Below are positions 53,541-62,420 of a stretch of DNA of 64,000 nt, piece by piece; position 1 is the first letter of the stretch; each line of letters starts with the position of its first letter. Source of the DNA: Rhodopseudomonas sp. P2A-2r. GTDB taxonomy: Bacteria > Pseudomonadota > Alphaproteobacteria > Rhizobiales > Xanthobacteraceae. Under the pieces are notes generated by a model. That model was not told where the DNA came from. It ran no database searches and saw only the letters and a list, made by a program, of their open reading frames with translations. The stretch lies in assembly GCF_026015985.1 (NCBI RefSeq), contig NZ_CP110389.1, positions 1,892,001-1,956,000 of the forward strand. The letters run 5' to 3'. Made by a program: the position numbers and the translations under genes.

Positions 53541-53658
53541 GTCGTCCCCGCGAAGGCGGGGACCCATAGACACCGCGCTCTCGGATAAAATGCTTCAGGC
53601 CGTCGCGGTTCTGCTTTCGACGACGGTGGTTATGGGTCCCCGCCTTCGCGGGGACGAC
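53541..53658. repeat. Dispersed palindromic repeat, family B
   Basis: gtcgtccccgcgaaggcgg-type element at the left and its inverse at the right form one large hairpin enclosing about 60 bases. A related copy is at 62240-62374. It separates the binding-protein gene from the permease genes. Confidence 0.85.
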
Positions 53659-53729
53659 CGTGGAGAGAGCCAGCATCCTCTCGTTCAGAATGTTTGCGGC
53701 AACCGCCGTTTCTGCGAATAAAGTACCCC

Positions 53730-54599
53730 ATGCGCCTTGCCCTCAGCATACTCACCGACGCCCTGGCCTATGGCATGGTGCTGTTCATCATCTCCATCGG
53801 TCTGTCGATCATGATGGGGTTGATGCGCGTGGTGAATCTGGCGCATGGCGCTTTCGCCATGATCGGCGGCTATCTCGCGTCCTATGCGATCCGCGACCTG
53901 CACGTGCATTACAGCGTCGCGATCATGCTCGCCGTGGTCGGCACCATTATCGTTTCGATCCCGTTCGAGCTGCTGCTGTATCGACGGATCTATCGCAAGT
54001 CCGATCCGCTGATCCAGGTGCTGATGACCATCGGCATCACCTTCTTCATCATCGGCGTCGTCAATTTCATCTTCGGCCCGACGCTGAAGTCCATCCCGCT
54101 GCCGGCCACCCTGAGCGGCCCGCTGGATATCGGCTTCCGTTCGATCCCGACGCATCGGCTGTTCGTCATTGCCTGCGGCCTCGTGACGGCGCTTCTGTTG
54201 TGGCTGCTGATCGAAAAGACCGAATTCGGCATCAAGCTGCGCGCCTCGGTCGATCACAGCGGCATGGCCGACGCGCTGGGCATCCGCACCGAGATCATCT
54301 ATGCGGCGACCTTCGCGCTGGCCATCGGCCTCGGCGCGTTCGGCGGCGTGGTCGGCGCCGAGATCCTGCCGATCGAGCCGTTCTACGCGCTGCGCTACAT
54401 GGTGACGTTCCTGGTGGTGGTCTCCGTCGGCGGCGCCGGCTCGATCACCGGCGCGCTGTCGGCGTCCCTGCTGCTCGGCCTTGCCGACACCACCGGCAAG
54501 TACCTGGCGCCGGAATTCGGCGAGTTCTTCTTCTATCTCACCGTGATCGTCATCGTGTTCCTGTTTCCGCACGGTCTGTTCGGCAGGAAGCACACATGA
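53730..54599 (+). CDS. ABC importer permease LivH-type (second set)
   Basis: A 289-residue membrane protein with about eight helices, with VVNLAHGAFAMIGGYLAS and the cytoplasmic loop KLRASVDHSGMADALGI. The start at 53730 is preferred to an upstream in-frame codon because the hydrophobic N-terminus begins there. It overlaps the next gene by ATGA. Confidence 0.9.
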   Translation: MRLALSILTDALAYGMVLFIISIGLSIMMGLMRVVNLAHGAFAMIGGYLASYAIRDLHVHYSVAIMLAVVGTIIVSIPFELLLYRRIYRKSDPLIQVLMTIGITFFIIGVVNFIFGPTLKSIPLPATLSGPLDIGFRSIPTHRLFVIACGLVTALLLWLLIEKTEFGIKLRASVDHSGMADALGIRTEIIYAATFALAIGLGAFGGVVGAEILPIEPFYALRYMVTFLVVVSVGGAGSITGALSASLLLGLADTTGKYLAPEFGEFFFYLTVIVIVFLFPHGLFGRKHT

Positions 54600-55592
54600 G
54601 TGAGATTGCCGTGAGCCAAGTTCCGCTTCGACGGATGATTCCCTTCGCGCAGGAAGCCGGCGGCGCGCTGGCCATTGCCTTGCTCGGTACCATCGGCTGG
54701 TTCCTGTTTCCCGACGATCTGGCCTTCCTGACGCGGCTGATCGGCATTTCGTTTCTGGTGCTGTCACTGGATCTCGTCACCGGCTATTGCGGCATCGCCA
54801 CGCTCGGCCATGCCGCGCAGTTTGGCGTCGCCGCCTATGCCGCCGGCATTGCCTGCGTGCGCGGCGTCACCGATCCGCTGGCGTTGCTCGGTGTCGGCCT
54901 CGTTGCCGGCACGCTGATGGGCCTGATCTCCGGCGCGCTGATCGCGCGCTTTCGCGGCCTGCCGCAATTGGTGCTGTCCATCGCCGTCGGGCAACTGGTG
55001 GCGGCGCTCGCCAACAAGCTGCAATGGCTCACCGGCGGCAGCGACGGCCTCTCAGGCATCGAGCCGTCAAAGGTGTTCGGCATCTACGGTTTCGACATGT
55101 ACAGCCGCACCGCTTTCCTGTTTTCGCTGGCAGTCTTGATCGTCGTGTTCGTCGTGCTGTCGCGCTTCGTGCGCTCGCCGTTCGGGCTGATGTGCCGGGC
55201 CATCAAGGATGACGACCTGCGCGCCAAGATGATCGGCGTGGGCGTCTATCCGCGGCTCGTCATCATGTACGGCGTCTCCGGCGCGGTGGCCGGCATCGGC
55301 GGCGCGCTGACCGCCATGAGCACCGGCGTGGTCGGGCTCGACAGCGTCAGCTTCGAGCGCTCCGCGGAAGTGCTGGTGATGCTGGTGCTGGGCGGCGCCG
55401 GGCATCTGTGGGGGCGCTGGCCGGCGCTGTGCTGTTCCAGATCTTCGAGCACATCGTCGCCGCCGCCAACCCGTTTCACTGGATGACACTGGTCGGCCTG
55501 CTGCTGATCGGCATCGTGGTGTTCGCGCCGCGGGGTTGATCGAGCCCGTGCTGGCGCTGGCGCAGCGCCTGCGCCATGGGAGGGCATCATGA
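54596..55592 (+). CDS. ABC importer permease LivM-type (second set; two frameshifts in this sequence)
   Basis: About 332 residues. The main frame is clear (LDLVTGYCGIATLGHAAQFG, CRAIKDDDLRAKMIGVGVYP). At the G run 55410-55414 one more G continues GGAGHLWGALAGAVLFQIFE. At 55532-55535 one more G turns a premature TGA into PRGLIEPVLALAQRLRHG, ending at 55592 in an ATGA overlap with the next gene. That coupled end supports both corrections. If only the first is real, the gene ends at 55539. Confidence 0.82.
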
Positions 55593-56353
55593 CCGCCCTG
55601 CTCGAAGCCCGCGGCATCTCGCGCGCCTTTGGCGGCTTGCACGTGACCAACAATGTCAGCTTTGCGCTGCAGCCCGGCGACCGCGTGGCGCTGATCGGTC
55701 CCAACGGCGCCGGCAAGACCACTTTGGTCAACCTCATCACCGGCGACATCGCGCCGAGCGTCGGGGCGTTCCTGATGTCGGGCGACGACATCACCGCCGA
55801 GAGCATTCCCGCCCGCGTGCAGCGCGGCCTGGTGCGCACGTTCCAGACCACCCGGCTGTTCCAGACCCTCACCGTGGCTGACAATGTGGCCCTGGCCATC
55901 ATGCAGCGCCGCGGCATCGCCCGACGGTTCTTTTCGCGCGCCACCGAACGGCCCGATGTGCGCGCCGAATGGAGCGACATCCTGGCTCGTGTCGGCCTCG
56001 ATGCGCTGGCCTACCGCAAGGTCTCCGAACTGGCCTACGGCCAGCAGCGATTGATTGAGCTGGCGATCGGCATTGCGCTGAAGCCCAAGGTGCTGCTGCT
56101 CGATGAGCCCGCCGCCGGCGTGCCCCATGACGAGGCGCCGCGGATTCTCGACGTCATCAACGCGCTGCCATCCGACATCGCGGTGCTGATGATCGAGCAC
56201 GACATGGATCTGGTGTTCAAGTTCGCCAGCCGCGTGCTGGTGCTGGCGGCAGGAAGGCTGATCTTCGAAGGCTCGCCGAAAGACGTCACCGCCGATCACG
56301 AAGTCCGCCGTGCCTATCTGGGGAGCTATGCCGATGCCCGCCGCGCCCCTTGA
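55589..56353 (+). CDS. ABC importer ATPase LivG-type (second set)
   Basis: A 254-residue ATPase with Walker A GPNGAGKTT, signature-region ELAYGQQRLIE, Walker B VLLLDEPAAG and H-loop MIEHDMDLV. The signature is the LivG form (YGQQR). It overlaps the LivF-type gene by about 20 bases. Confidence 0.92.
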   Translation: MTALLEARGISRAFGGLHVTNNVSFALQPGDRVALIGPNGAGKTTLVNLITGDIAPSVGAFLMSGDDITAESIPARVQRGLVRTFQTTRLFQTLTVADNVALAIMQRRGIARRFFSRATERPDVRAEWSDILARVGLDALAYRKVSELAYGQQRLIELAIGIALKPKVLLLDEPAAGVPHDEAPRILDVINALPSDIAVLMIEHDMDLVFKFASRVLVLAAGRLIFEGSPKDVTADHEVRRAYLGSYADARRAP

Positions 56354-57047
56354 GATCAGCGGCCTGTGCGCCGGCTATGGTCCGACCCGGATCATCGAGG
56401 ACATTTCGTTTGCGGTGAAGGCCGGCGGTCGTCTTGCGGTGCTCGGCCGCAACGGCATGGGCAAGACCACGCTGCTCGCCACCCTGATGGGCCTGACCAC
56501 GCGCCATGGCGGCCGGATCGGCATCGGCGACGAGGACATCACATCCCGGCGCACCTCGGCGCGCGCGGAGCGCGGCATCGGCTATGTGCCGCAGACCCGC
56601 GACATCTTTCCGTCGCTGACCGTCGAGGAGAATCTGCGCACCGGGTTGAAGGAGCGCCCGCCATCGGCGCTGGACGAGGCCTATGCCATGTTCCCGCGGC
56701 TGCGCGAGCGGCGCGGCAATTACGGCAAGCAGCTGTCCGGCGGCGAGCAGCAGATGCTGTCGATGGCCCGCACGCTGCTCGGCAAGCCGTCCATCCTGCT
56801 GCTCGACGAGCCGCTCGAGGGCCTCGCGCCGGTGATCTGCGACGAGCTGATGGCGCTGCTGACCCGGCTCGCCGCCGGCGGCGAGGTCACCATCATCCTG
56901 GTCGAGCAGCAGATCGAACGCGCGCTGGATTTTGCCGACAGTGTGATGGTGATGGAACGCGGCCGCATCAGCTGGACCGGCGCACCTGACGCGCTGCGAT
57001 CCGACCGCGCGCTGGTCGACCGGCTGGTCGGGGTGGGGATTCATTAA
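56334..57047 (+). CDS. ABC importer ATPase LivF-type (second set)
   Basis: A 237-residue ATPase with Walker A GRNGMGKTT, signature LSGGEQQMLSMA, Walker B ILLLDEPLEGL and IILVEQQIERA. The start at 56334 has GGGGAG eight bases upstream; the ATG at 56328 is too close to that site. Last gene of the importer. Confidence 0.9.
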   Translation: MPAAPLEISGLCAGYGPTRIIEDISFAVKAGGRLAVLGRNGMGKTTLLATLMGLTTRHGGRIGIGDEDITSRRTSARAERGIGYVPQTRDIFPSLTVEENLRTGLKERPPSALDEAYAMFPRLRERRGNYGKQLSGGEQQMLSMARTLLGKPSILLLDEPLEGLAPVICDELMALLTRLAAGGEVTIILVEQQIERALDFADSVMVMERGRISWTGAPDALRSDRALVDRLVGVGIH

Positions 57048-57058
57048 TTGAGTTCTTC

Positions 57059-57225
57059 ACCTCTCCCCGCCGCGCGAAGCAAAGCTTCGCTAGGCGGGGA
57101 GGGGTCGACCGGCGGAGCGCAGCGACGTCGGTCGGGTGAGGGGCTATCGTGTAAAACTCCGGCTCCCCTCACCCGAAGCCTCGCTGTCGCTCGGCTTAGA
57201 CCTCTCCCCGCAAGCGGGGAGAGGT
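57059..57225. repeat. Dispersed palindromic repeat, family A
   Basis: Outer elements acctctccccgc and gcggggagaggt at the ends, ggtgaggggctatcg and ctcccctcacccg as an inner inverted pair, plus a gcgaagcaaagcttcgc hairpin. It follows the last importer gene and may serve as transcript end. Confidence 0.85.
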
Positions 57226-57244
57226 TAGCAAGGCGCCGTGAATT

Positions 57245-57484
57245 CTACCCGCCCCTCGACTCCACCACCTTGCGGCAGGAGTCGGACAGTTTCGTCTTGT
57301 TGGCGCGCAGGCAGGCATTCATCTCCGGCGGCTTGCCTATGTGCTCGGCGCAGAATCGGCCGGCATCGGAGCGGCAGGCGAGCTGCTCTTCGCGGCTCGG
57401 CCCGGATTGCGACAGCGCTGACGATGCGGCTGCCACCGTCACGATGGCGATGCCGATGGAATTCCTGATGATGGACCAGATCAT
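57245..57484 (-). CDS. Small exported cysteine-rich repeat protein
   Basis: A 79-residue protein. A signal peptide (residues 1-26, ending ALSQ) is followed by one cysteine-rich repeat: CRSDAGRFCAEHIGKPPEMN and then ACLRANKTKLSDSCRKVV, the C-x6-C...C-x10-C spacing of the GLG1-type cysteine-rich repeat. Such short single-repeat proteins are common in Bradyrhizobium relatives; the function is unknown. Start at 57484 has AAGGTCG upstream. Confidence 0.7.
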   Translation of the reverse strand: MIWSIIRNSIGIAIVTVAAASSALSQSGPSREEQLACRSDAGRFCAEHIGKPPEMNACLRANKTKLSDSCRKVVESRGG

Positions 57485-57561
57485 GGAGCGACCTTTCGGT
57501 TGTTGCTGAGCTGACTCGCGTTTCGACCGCTTCACCATGGCGGGGCAGGCGAGACCGACCA

Positions 57562-57624
57562 ATGCCATATTCGTGGCATGGATGATCGCGCAATCGCAGG
57601 GACGATCGCGCAATGCGCGATCGT
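57562..57624. promoter_or_regulatory. Two inverted repeats between divergent small-protein genes
   Basis: ATGCCA-N6-TGGCAT (57562-57579) and a perfect 10-base-arm hairpin with loop AAT (57602-57611 / 57615-57624, centred on GATCGCGC...GCGCGATC). They lie in the 255-bp gap between the cysteine-rich protein and the next small exported protein. Operator or transcript-end functions are both possible. Confidence 0.35.
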
Positions 57625-57739
57625 TCTCCCATTTTCATGGGATTTTCCATCGCACGCCGCCGTCGCAAGGATCCCCCGCGTCGGCTGCAGCGACCGACCA
57701 GTCCCGCGCAGCGCCGGACGTCCAACAGGGAGAGATGAC

Positions 57740-57997
57740 ATGCTGAGCAAGACAGGATGGGTGCGCGCCGGACTGATCACGACGGCGCCCACGATCTCGC
57801 TGGGCGCCGGACAGGCCCAGGCGGTGGTGGTGTGCAAGACCGCCGGCGTGCCGCAGGGCTGCGTGGCGCGCGTCGGCGCGCCGGTCGTTGCGGCGACGCG
57901 GGTGGCCGGCGTCGGGGTCGGTGCGCGCGGCGTCGGCGTCCGCCCGGGTACGCCGTGGAATCGCGGCGGTCCGGTCAACCGCGTCGGCCGCCGCTGA
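57740..57997 (+). CDS. Small exported glycine/valine-rich protein of unknown function
   Basis: An 85-residue protein with a signal peptide (cleavage near AQA, about residue 28), a CKTAGVPQGC segment with a possible disulfide, and a glycine/valine/arginine-rich tail (GVGVGARGVGVRPGTPWN). AGGGAGAG ribosome site before the ATG. Small proteins of this composition occur in Bradyrhizobium-like genomes with no assigned role. It converges on the histidine kinase gene. Confidence 0.55.
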   Translation: MLSKTGWVRAGLITTAPTISLGAGQAQAVVVCKTAGVPQGCVARVGAPVVAATRVAGVGVGARGVGVRPGTPWNRGGPVNRVGRR

Positions 57998-58008
57998 CGC
58001 TCGGCGGA

Positions 58009-59937
58009 TCAGCCGGCGGCGTCGCCGTCGGGAAAGCGGCGCGGCAGCACGAGCTTCACCCTCGTGCCGCCGGCGTCGGAGGCGAGCTCCAGCGTCGCGC
58101 CGCAGCGCGCGGCGCGGCTTTTCATGTTGCGCAGGCCGCGCGCCGAGCTCGCGCCGGCAGCCGCGGCGCCGTCCGGCGCCAGCGCGAAGCCGTTGCCGTC
58201 ATCCGCGATGGTGATGCAGCCATAGTCGCCTTGCGCCGGGTCGGTCAGCGTCTCGATCGTCACCGTGATCCGTCGTGCGCCGGCATGCTTGATGGCGTTG
58301 GTCAGGGCCTCATCGAGCAGCCGCACGATCTGGATGACGTGCCAGGGCCTGAGCTCGGGGTGCACCGGCAGGCCCTGCGGCGTCAGCGTCTGCCAGTGCA
58401 GAGTCATGTCATGCGGACGCAGTTGCGCCGTGGCACGCTCGCGCCACGATCCCAAAGCCAGCATCAGGTCGCCGCCGATATCGTCCATGGCGTCGATCAC
58501 GAGGCGGAGGTCCTTCAGCGCGGCGCGCGCGGCCTCGCCGATCGGGGCACCGGCATTGTCGCGTTCGCTGAGTGCGACGATGCTGACGAGTTGCCCGCCG
58601 AGTCCGTCGTGGAGGTCGCGCATCAGCCGGGTGCGCTCCAGCGCCAGCGCCGCGGCGCGGGCGCGCTGTTCCTCGCGCGCGAAGCTGGCCTTCAGCTTGT
58701 CCTCGGCCTCGCGCACCAGCGTCACCATGTTGCTGGCGAAGCTGTCGACCTCGTTGAGCGCGCGTGCGAAGCGCCAGGTGAGCCCGGCGCCGATCGCCAC
58801 CAGCAGCGCCGAATAGGACAGGCGAGACACGAAAATCCGGCCGTTGTCGATCACCTGCAGAACCCCGAGGATGTCGCTCACCCAGCAGGTCAGCGCAATG
58901 GTGGCGGCGCAACCCAGCATCAGGCTCGCAATGTCCTGTCGCCGGAGCACGGCGCGTGCCACGACGATAGCCATGGCCGACAGGCAGAGTCCGACGGTTG
59001 GCACGCCGACCCAGACGAACATGCTGCGCACCAGCGGCTGGCCGCCGAACAGCCCGACGACGACCACCAGCAGGCCCGGCGCAAAGATCAGCCAACCGTA
59101 GCGTGGCCAGGTCCCCTCGAAGAACAGAATGGCAAATGTCAGAAACAGCGCGCCCTCGATCGGCGCCGAGGCAATCAGCGTCGCGTTGAGCCGGGAGAAC
59201 GCAGACGGCTCCATCGGCGTCGGCAGGAATGCCTGCACGGCGCCGATCGCCATGGCGGCGGCGAGCACGCCGTAAGCCCGCTCGTGGCGCCGCATCAGCC
59301 ACATGATGGTGAGGATCACCGCGAGGATCGCCTGCCACGCGGAGAACACCACCGGCAGAGTGATGAACCGGCGGATGCGCTTGTCGTAGACCGGACGCAG
59401 CACCTCGTCGGGTCCGAGATAGACGGGATCGAGATAGCCGGTCAACGGTCCCCAGACGAACAGCCGGATCGACAGCACATTGTCGCCCTTGTGCAGCAGC
59501 GAGGCGGGGATCACCGCGATCTCCGGTGTGTTTCGGTCGGGCCGGTTGGCGGCGGGGTCGCGGCGGCTGTCGAGGATCGCCACGCCGTTGACCGCGACTT
59601 CGACGCCGTTGGTGAAACGCGGCAGCAACACCGACCATGCGCGCGGGTCGTCCGGTTCGCTGAAGCGCGTGGTGTAGACTGGCGGATCGTGCATCGCGAA
59701 ACGCGAAGCGGTGAAGTGCGGCAGCGTGACGGCGCGCTCGCTGCCGCTTTCCCTGAGATCGAACGCGGTCAACCGCAAGGATGCCGGCGGCTCCGGCTGC
59801 GGCTGGCGCAGCAGCAGCACGAACACGATTGCGATCAGCGTCTGCAGCGCCAGATATGGCGCCAGCCGCAGTTTGGGCGCGTACCAGCCCCAGGCCCGGG
59901 GTGCGAACGCAAACGGTTTGTCCGCGGTTTCCGTCAC
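58009..59937 (-). CDS. Membrane sensor histidine kinase, NarL-partner type (HisKA_3)
   Basis: A 642-residue kinase. One membrane helix (about residues 25-45) is followed by a periplasmic domain of about 170 residues and a block of about seven further helices (residues 220-410), reminiscent of 7TMR sensors. The cytoplasmic part has the H-box LMRDLHDGLGGQLVSIVAL (phospho-His about 443) and an ATPase domain with DEALTNAIKHAGA and IADDGNGFAL. GTG start at 59937 overlaps the regulator stop (GTGA). It is the partner of the response regulator encoded just upstream. Signal unknown. Confidence 0.88.
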   Translation of the reverse strand: MTETADKPFAFAPRAWGWYAPKLRLAPYLALQTLIAIVFVLLLRQPQPEPPASLRLTAFDLRESGSERAVTLPHFTASRFAMHDPPVYTTRFSEPDDPRAWSVLLPRFTNGVEVAVNGVAILDSRRDPAANRPDRNTPEIAVIPASLLHKGDNVLSIRLFVWGPLTGYLDPVYLGPDEVLRPVYDKRIRRFITLPVVFSAWQAILAVILTIMWLMRRHERAYGVLAAAMAIGAVQAFLPTPMEPSAFSRLNATLIASAPIEGALFLTFAILFFEGTWPRYGWLIFAPGLLVVVVGLFGGQPLVRSMFVWVGVPTVGLCLSAMAIVVARAVLRRQDIASLMLGCAATIALTCWVSDILGVLQVIDNGRIFVSRLSYSALLVAIGAGLTWRFARALNEVDSFASNMVTLVREAEDKLKASFAREEQRARAAALALERTRLMRDLHDGLGGQLVSIVALSERDNAGAPIGEAARAALKDLRLVIDAMDDIGGDLMLALGSWRERATAQLRPHDMTLHWQTLTPQGLPVHPELRPWHVIQIVRLLDEALTNAIKHAGARRITVTIETLTDPAQGDYGCITIADDGNGFALAPDGAAAAGASSARGLRNMKSRAARCGATLELASDAGGTRVKLVLPRRFPDGDAAG

Positions 59938-60611
59938 AGCTTGATCAGGCCCTGTTGTACCGCCTCGAACACCGCCTCGCCGCGGGTGTGAACCTCGAGC
60001 TTGCGGTAGATGTTCTTGATATGGCCGGGCACGGTCTGCTTGGACAGGCCGAGATGGCCGGCGATCTCGGCGTAGCTGAAGCCCTTGGCGATACCCCACA
60101 GGATATCGATCTCCCGCGGCGTCAGCCGGATGGTGTTGAGCGCCGGCAAGGCCGCGGGTTCGGCCTGGGTCTGGGTGCGGCGCACGATGAAACGCGCGAT
60201 CGACGCCGAGATCGGCGAATGCCCGGCGACCAGCTCGTGCACGGTGGCGGCGATGTCGGTCGGAAAGGCGTCCTTGAGCAGATAGCCGGTGGCGCCGACG
60301 GATCTCGCGGAGATCACGCTCTCCTCGTCGCCGAGGATCGAGATCACCATGATCTCGGTATCGGGAAAACGCTGCCGCGTCTCGCGGATCAGCGCGCTGC
60401 CATGGCCGTCGGGCAGTTGGAGGTCGGTCAGCAGCACGCGCGGTGCTTTCTGGGAAAGCGCACTGCGCGCCTCGGCCAGCGTCGCGGCTGCCGTGACCTG
60501 GAATCCGGCCTGCGTCAGCGCATCCTGCAGCCGCCACAGCGTCGGCGCATCGTCCTCCACGAGCAACACCGTGATCGCCTGCGCAAGGCGCTCGTCACCT
60601 GGCAGCGTCAT
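59934..60611 (-). CDS. NarL/LuxR-family response regulator
   Basis: A 225-residue regulator. Receiver domain with acidic pair EDD at residues 19-21 and phospho-acceptor Asp63 in VLLTDLQLPDGHG; C-terminal LuxR-type helix-turn-helix (LTPREIDILWGIAKGFSYAE, then HLGLSKQTVPGHIKNIYRKL). TVPGHI replaces the usual TVxxHI/TVKNHI pattern with a proline. The start is placed at 60611; an ATG at 60683 would add 24 non-conserved residues. Coupled to the kinase gene. Confidence 0.88.
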   Translation of the reverse strand: MTLPGDERLAQAITVLLVEDDAPTLWRLQDALTQAGFQVTAAATLAEARSALSQKAPRVLLTDLQLPDGHGSALIRETRQRFPDTEIMVISILGDEESVISARSVGATGYLLKDAFPTDIAATVHELVAGHSPISASIARFIVRRTQTQAEPAALPALNTIRLTPREIDILWGIAKGFSYAEIAGHLGLSKQTVPGHIKNIYRKLEVHTRGEAVFEAVQQGLIKL

Positions 60612-60707
60612 GCCATCGTCCCCGACTGCTATTCCGGTCGCACAGAGAAGATTAGCCCCGCCGGTGCGCGTTGCGACAGCCATATTTATGGGGGCGGGTC
60701 TTACTTA

Positions 60708-60733
60708 ACCTCTCCCCGCCTGCGGGGAGAGGT
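60708..60733. repeat. Dispersed palindromic repeat, family A (single hairpin)
   Basis: acctctccccgc-ct-gcggggagaggt: a perfect 12-base-arm hairpin with a 2-base centre, the simplest copy of the family in this window. It lies between the amidohydrolase and response-regulator genes. Confidence 0.88.
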
Positions 60734-60764
60734 TAGACCCGTGCGCGCGGTGGCGCGATGCCCG

Positions 60765-62213
60765 TCAGCAGCACGGCATGTCGAGATAGTACTTGGTCAC
60801 GCCCGGCTGCAGCGCCGCCAGTGCCTGGATCATCCCGGCATTGGCGGCCATGCCGGCGCGCATCTTGTCCAGCACTTCGGCGCGCACCGCCGGCAGGTCG
60901 ACGCCGAGCACGCGGCCGTCCGTCACGATGCTGCGTCCGCCGACTATCAGCTCGCGGATGTGCGCGCGGGTGGCGCGGGAATACAGCACATGGAGCGGGT
61001 CGAGGTCGTCGCGGAGGCCGTCATTGTCGAGCGCCGCCCAGTCGAGCAGCAGCAGGTCGGCGGCGGCGCCCGGCTCGATGCGGCCGCCGTCGTTGACATT
61101 GGTGACCGCGAAGCGGCCGTTGCCGACCGCCTGTTGCAGCGCCTGCAGCCGCGTGGTCTGCAGGTCGAAGCCGGTGCCGGCGTGCAGCAGATAGGACAGC
61201 CGCAGCTCGCGCAGCGCATCGTCGTCATCGTCCAGCGCCTTGCTGTCGATGCCCATGGCAACCTTGCAGATCGACTTGTGCATCTGCGGCACCGGCGCCA
61301 CGCCGGAATGCAGATGCAGGTTGGAGCTGGTATTGACCGTGATGGTGACGCCGCGCTCGGCCAGCAGGTCGAGCTCATACTGGTTGGCCCAGGTGCAATG
61401 CGCCAGCGTCAGCCGTGGCGACAGCAGGCCGATATTGTCGAGCATGCGCACCACGCCGTGCGGATAGGTCTCGTCGGCCCAGGCGCGCTGGTATTTGGTT
61501 TCCAGCAGGTGCATGTGGACGCGGCGGCCGGTGCGCTCCGAGGCTTTGGCGATGGCCTGCAGCAGTTCGTCGCTGCACCACTGCACGCCGTTGGGGCCGT
61601 ATTGCACGTTGAAATGCGGGCTGTCGGCAGCGGCGGCGACGTCGTCCACCAGCTTGATGTAGTCCTGCGGCGACAGCGGCGGCTTCAGCAGCCGCGCCTC
61701 GATCTCGCGCCGCGCTTCGGCCGGCAGCGCCGCCAGCAACGGCCCGGCATCGCCGTAAACCAGCGGGTTGCGGTCCTTCATCGACACCGCAAATCCGGCG
61801 CGGATGCCGACGTCGCGCGCGGCGCGCGCCACCTCGGCGACTTCCGTGGGCAGGTCGGTGAGGCCCTGAGCGCGGGTGTAGTGGTTCATCACCGTGCCGG
61901 CGCCGCCGAGCGCGCTGTTGGCATAGGACATCGCTGCGGCCAGATAGGGATCCACCGCGGGAAACAGCCCGATATAGTTGATCCAGATCTCCAGCGGCAT
62001 GGCGTCAGCGCCGATCGAACTGGTGCGCACCGCGCGACCGTGATCGTGGGCATTGACCAGTGCCGGCATCGCCAGCAGCTTTTCAGCCGCGGCGCTTTTC
62101 GACGGCGTGACCGCAGCGATCGCGTCGCCCTTGATGGCAATCGTCTGCGCGCCGAGCGATCCTGTGGGGCCGATCACATGGGTGCAATCGATGGTGCGGG
62201 TGGGGTCGGTCAT
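60765..62213 (-). CDS. Amidohydrolase-family deaminase/hydrolase
   Basis: A 482-residue metal hydrolase of the amidohydrolase superfamily. Metal ligands are in NAHDHGRA (His56, His58), VHMHLLETKYQ, TLAHCTWANQYEL and MGIDSKALDDDDD; the TVNTSSNLHLHSG segment is typical of the cytosine deaminase/chlorohydrolase (TrzN/AtzB/guanine deaminase) group. The likely reaction is hydrolytic loss of an amine from a nitrogen heterocycle or amide; the exact substrate is not readable. The start at 62213 was preferred over a codon inside the upstream repeat. A binding protein is encoded upstream. Confidence 0.82.
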   Translation of the reverse strand: MTDPTRTIDCTHVIGPTGSLGAQTIAIKGDAIAAVTPSKSAAAEKLLAMPALVNAHDHGRAVRTSSIGADAMPLEIWINYIGLFPAVDPYLAAAMSYANSALGGAGTVMNHYTRAQGLTDLPTEVAEVARAARDVGIRAGFAVSMKDRNPLVYGDAGPLLAALPAEARREIEARLLKPPLSPQDYIKLVDDVAAAADSPHFNVQYGPNGVQWCSDELLQAIAKASERTGRRVHMHLLETKYQRAWADETYPHGVVRMLDNIGLLSPRLTLAHCTWANQYELDLLAERGVTITVNTSSNLHLHSGVAPVPQMHKSICKVAMGIDSKALDDDDDALRELRLSYLLHAGTGFDLQTTRLQALQQAVGNGRFAVTNVNDGGRIEPGAAADLLLLDWAALDNDGLRDDLDPLHVLYSRATRAHIRELIVGGRSIVTDGRVLGVDLPAVRAEVLDKMRAGMAANAGMIQALAALQPGVTKYYLDMPCC

Positions 62214-62239
62214 ACCGTGATCTCCGAACGTTTCAGCGA

Positions 62240-62374
62240 GTCGTCCCCGCCCGGCGCGCCTTTGGCGCGCGCAGGGCGTGGACCCATACGCCGTGCAGAT
62301 ATGAGTCATGGGGCGGGTGCCGGTCTGCGACCACGGGCCCGGAGGTTATGGGTCCCCGCTTTCGCGGGGACGAC
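62240..62374. repeat. Dispersed palindromic repeat, family B
   Basis: gtcgtccccgc... at the left and ...gcggggacgac at the right, with a gcgcgcctttggcgcgc hairpin inside. Related to 53541-53658. It separates the binding-protein gene from the amidohydrolase gene. Confidence 0.82.
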
Positions 62375-62420
62375 ATGTAGAGTCTGGGTGCCTTACACCG
62401 GCACAGTGCCGCGTCGTGCT

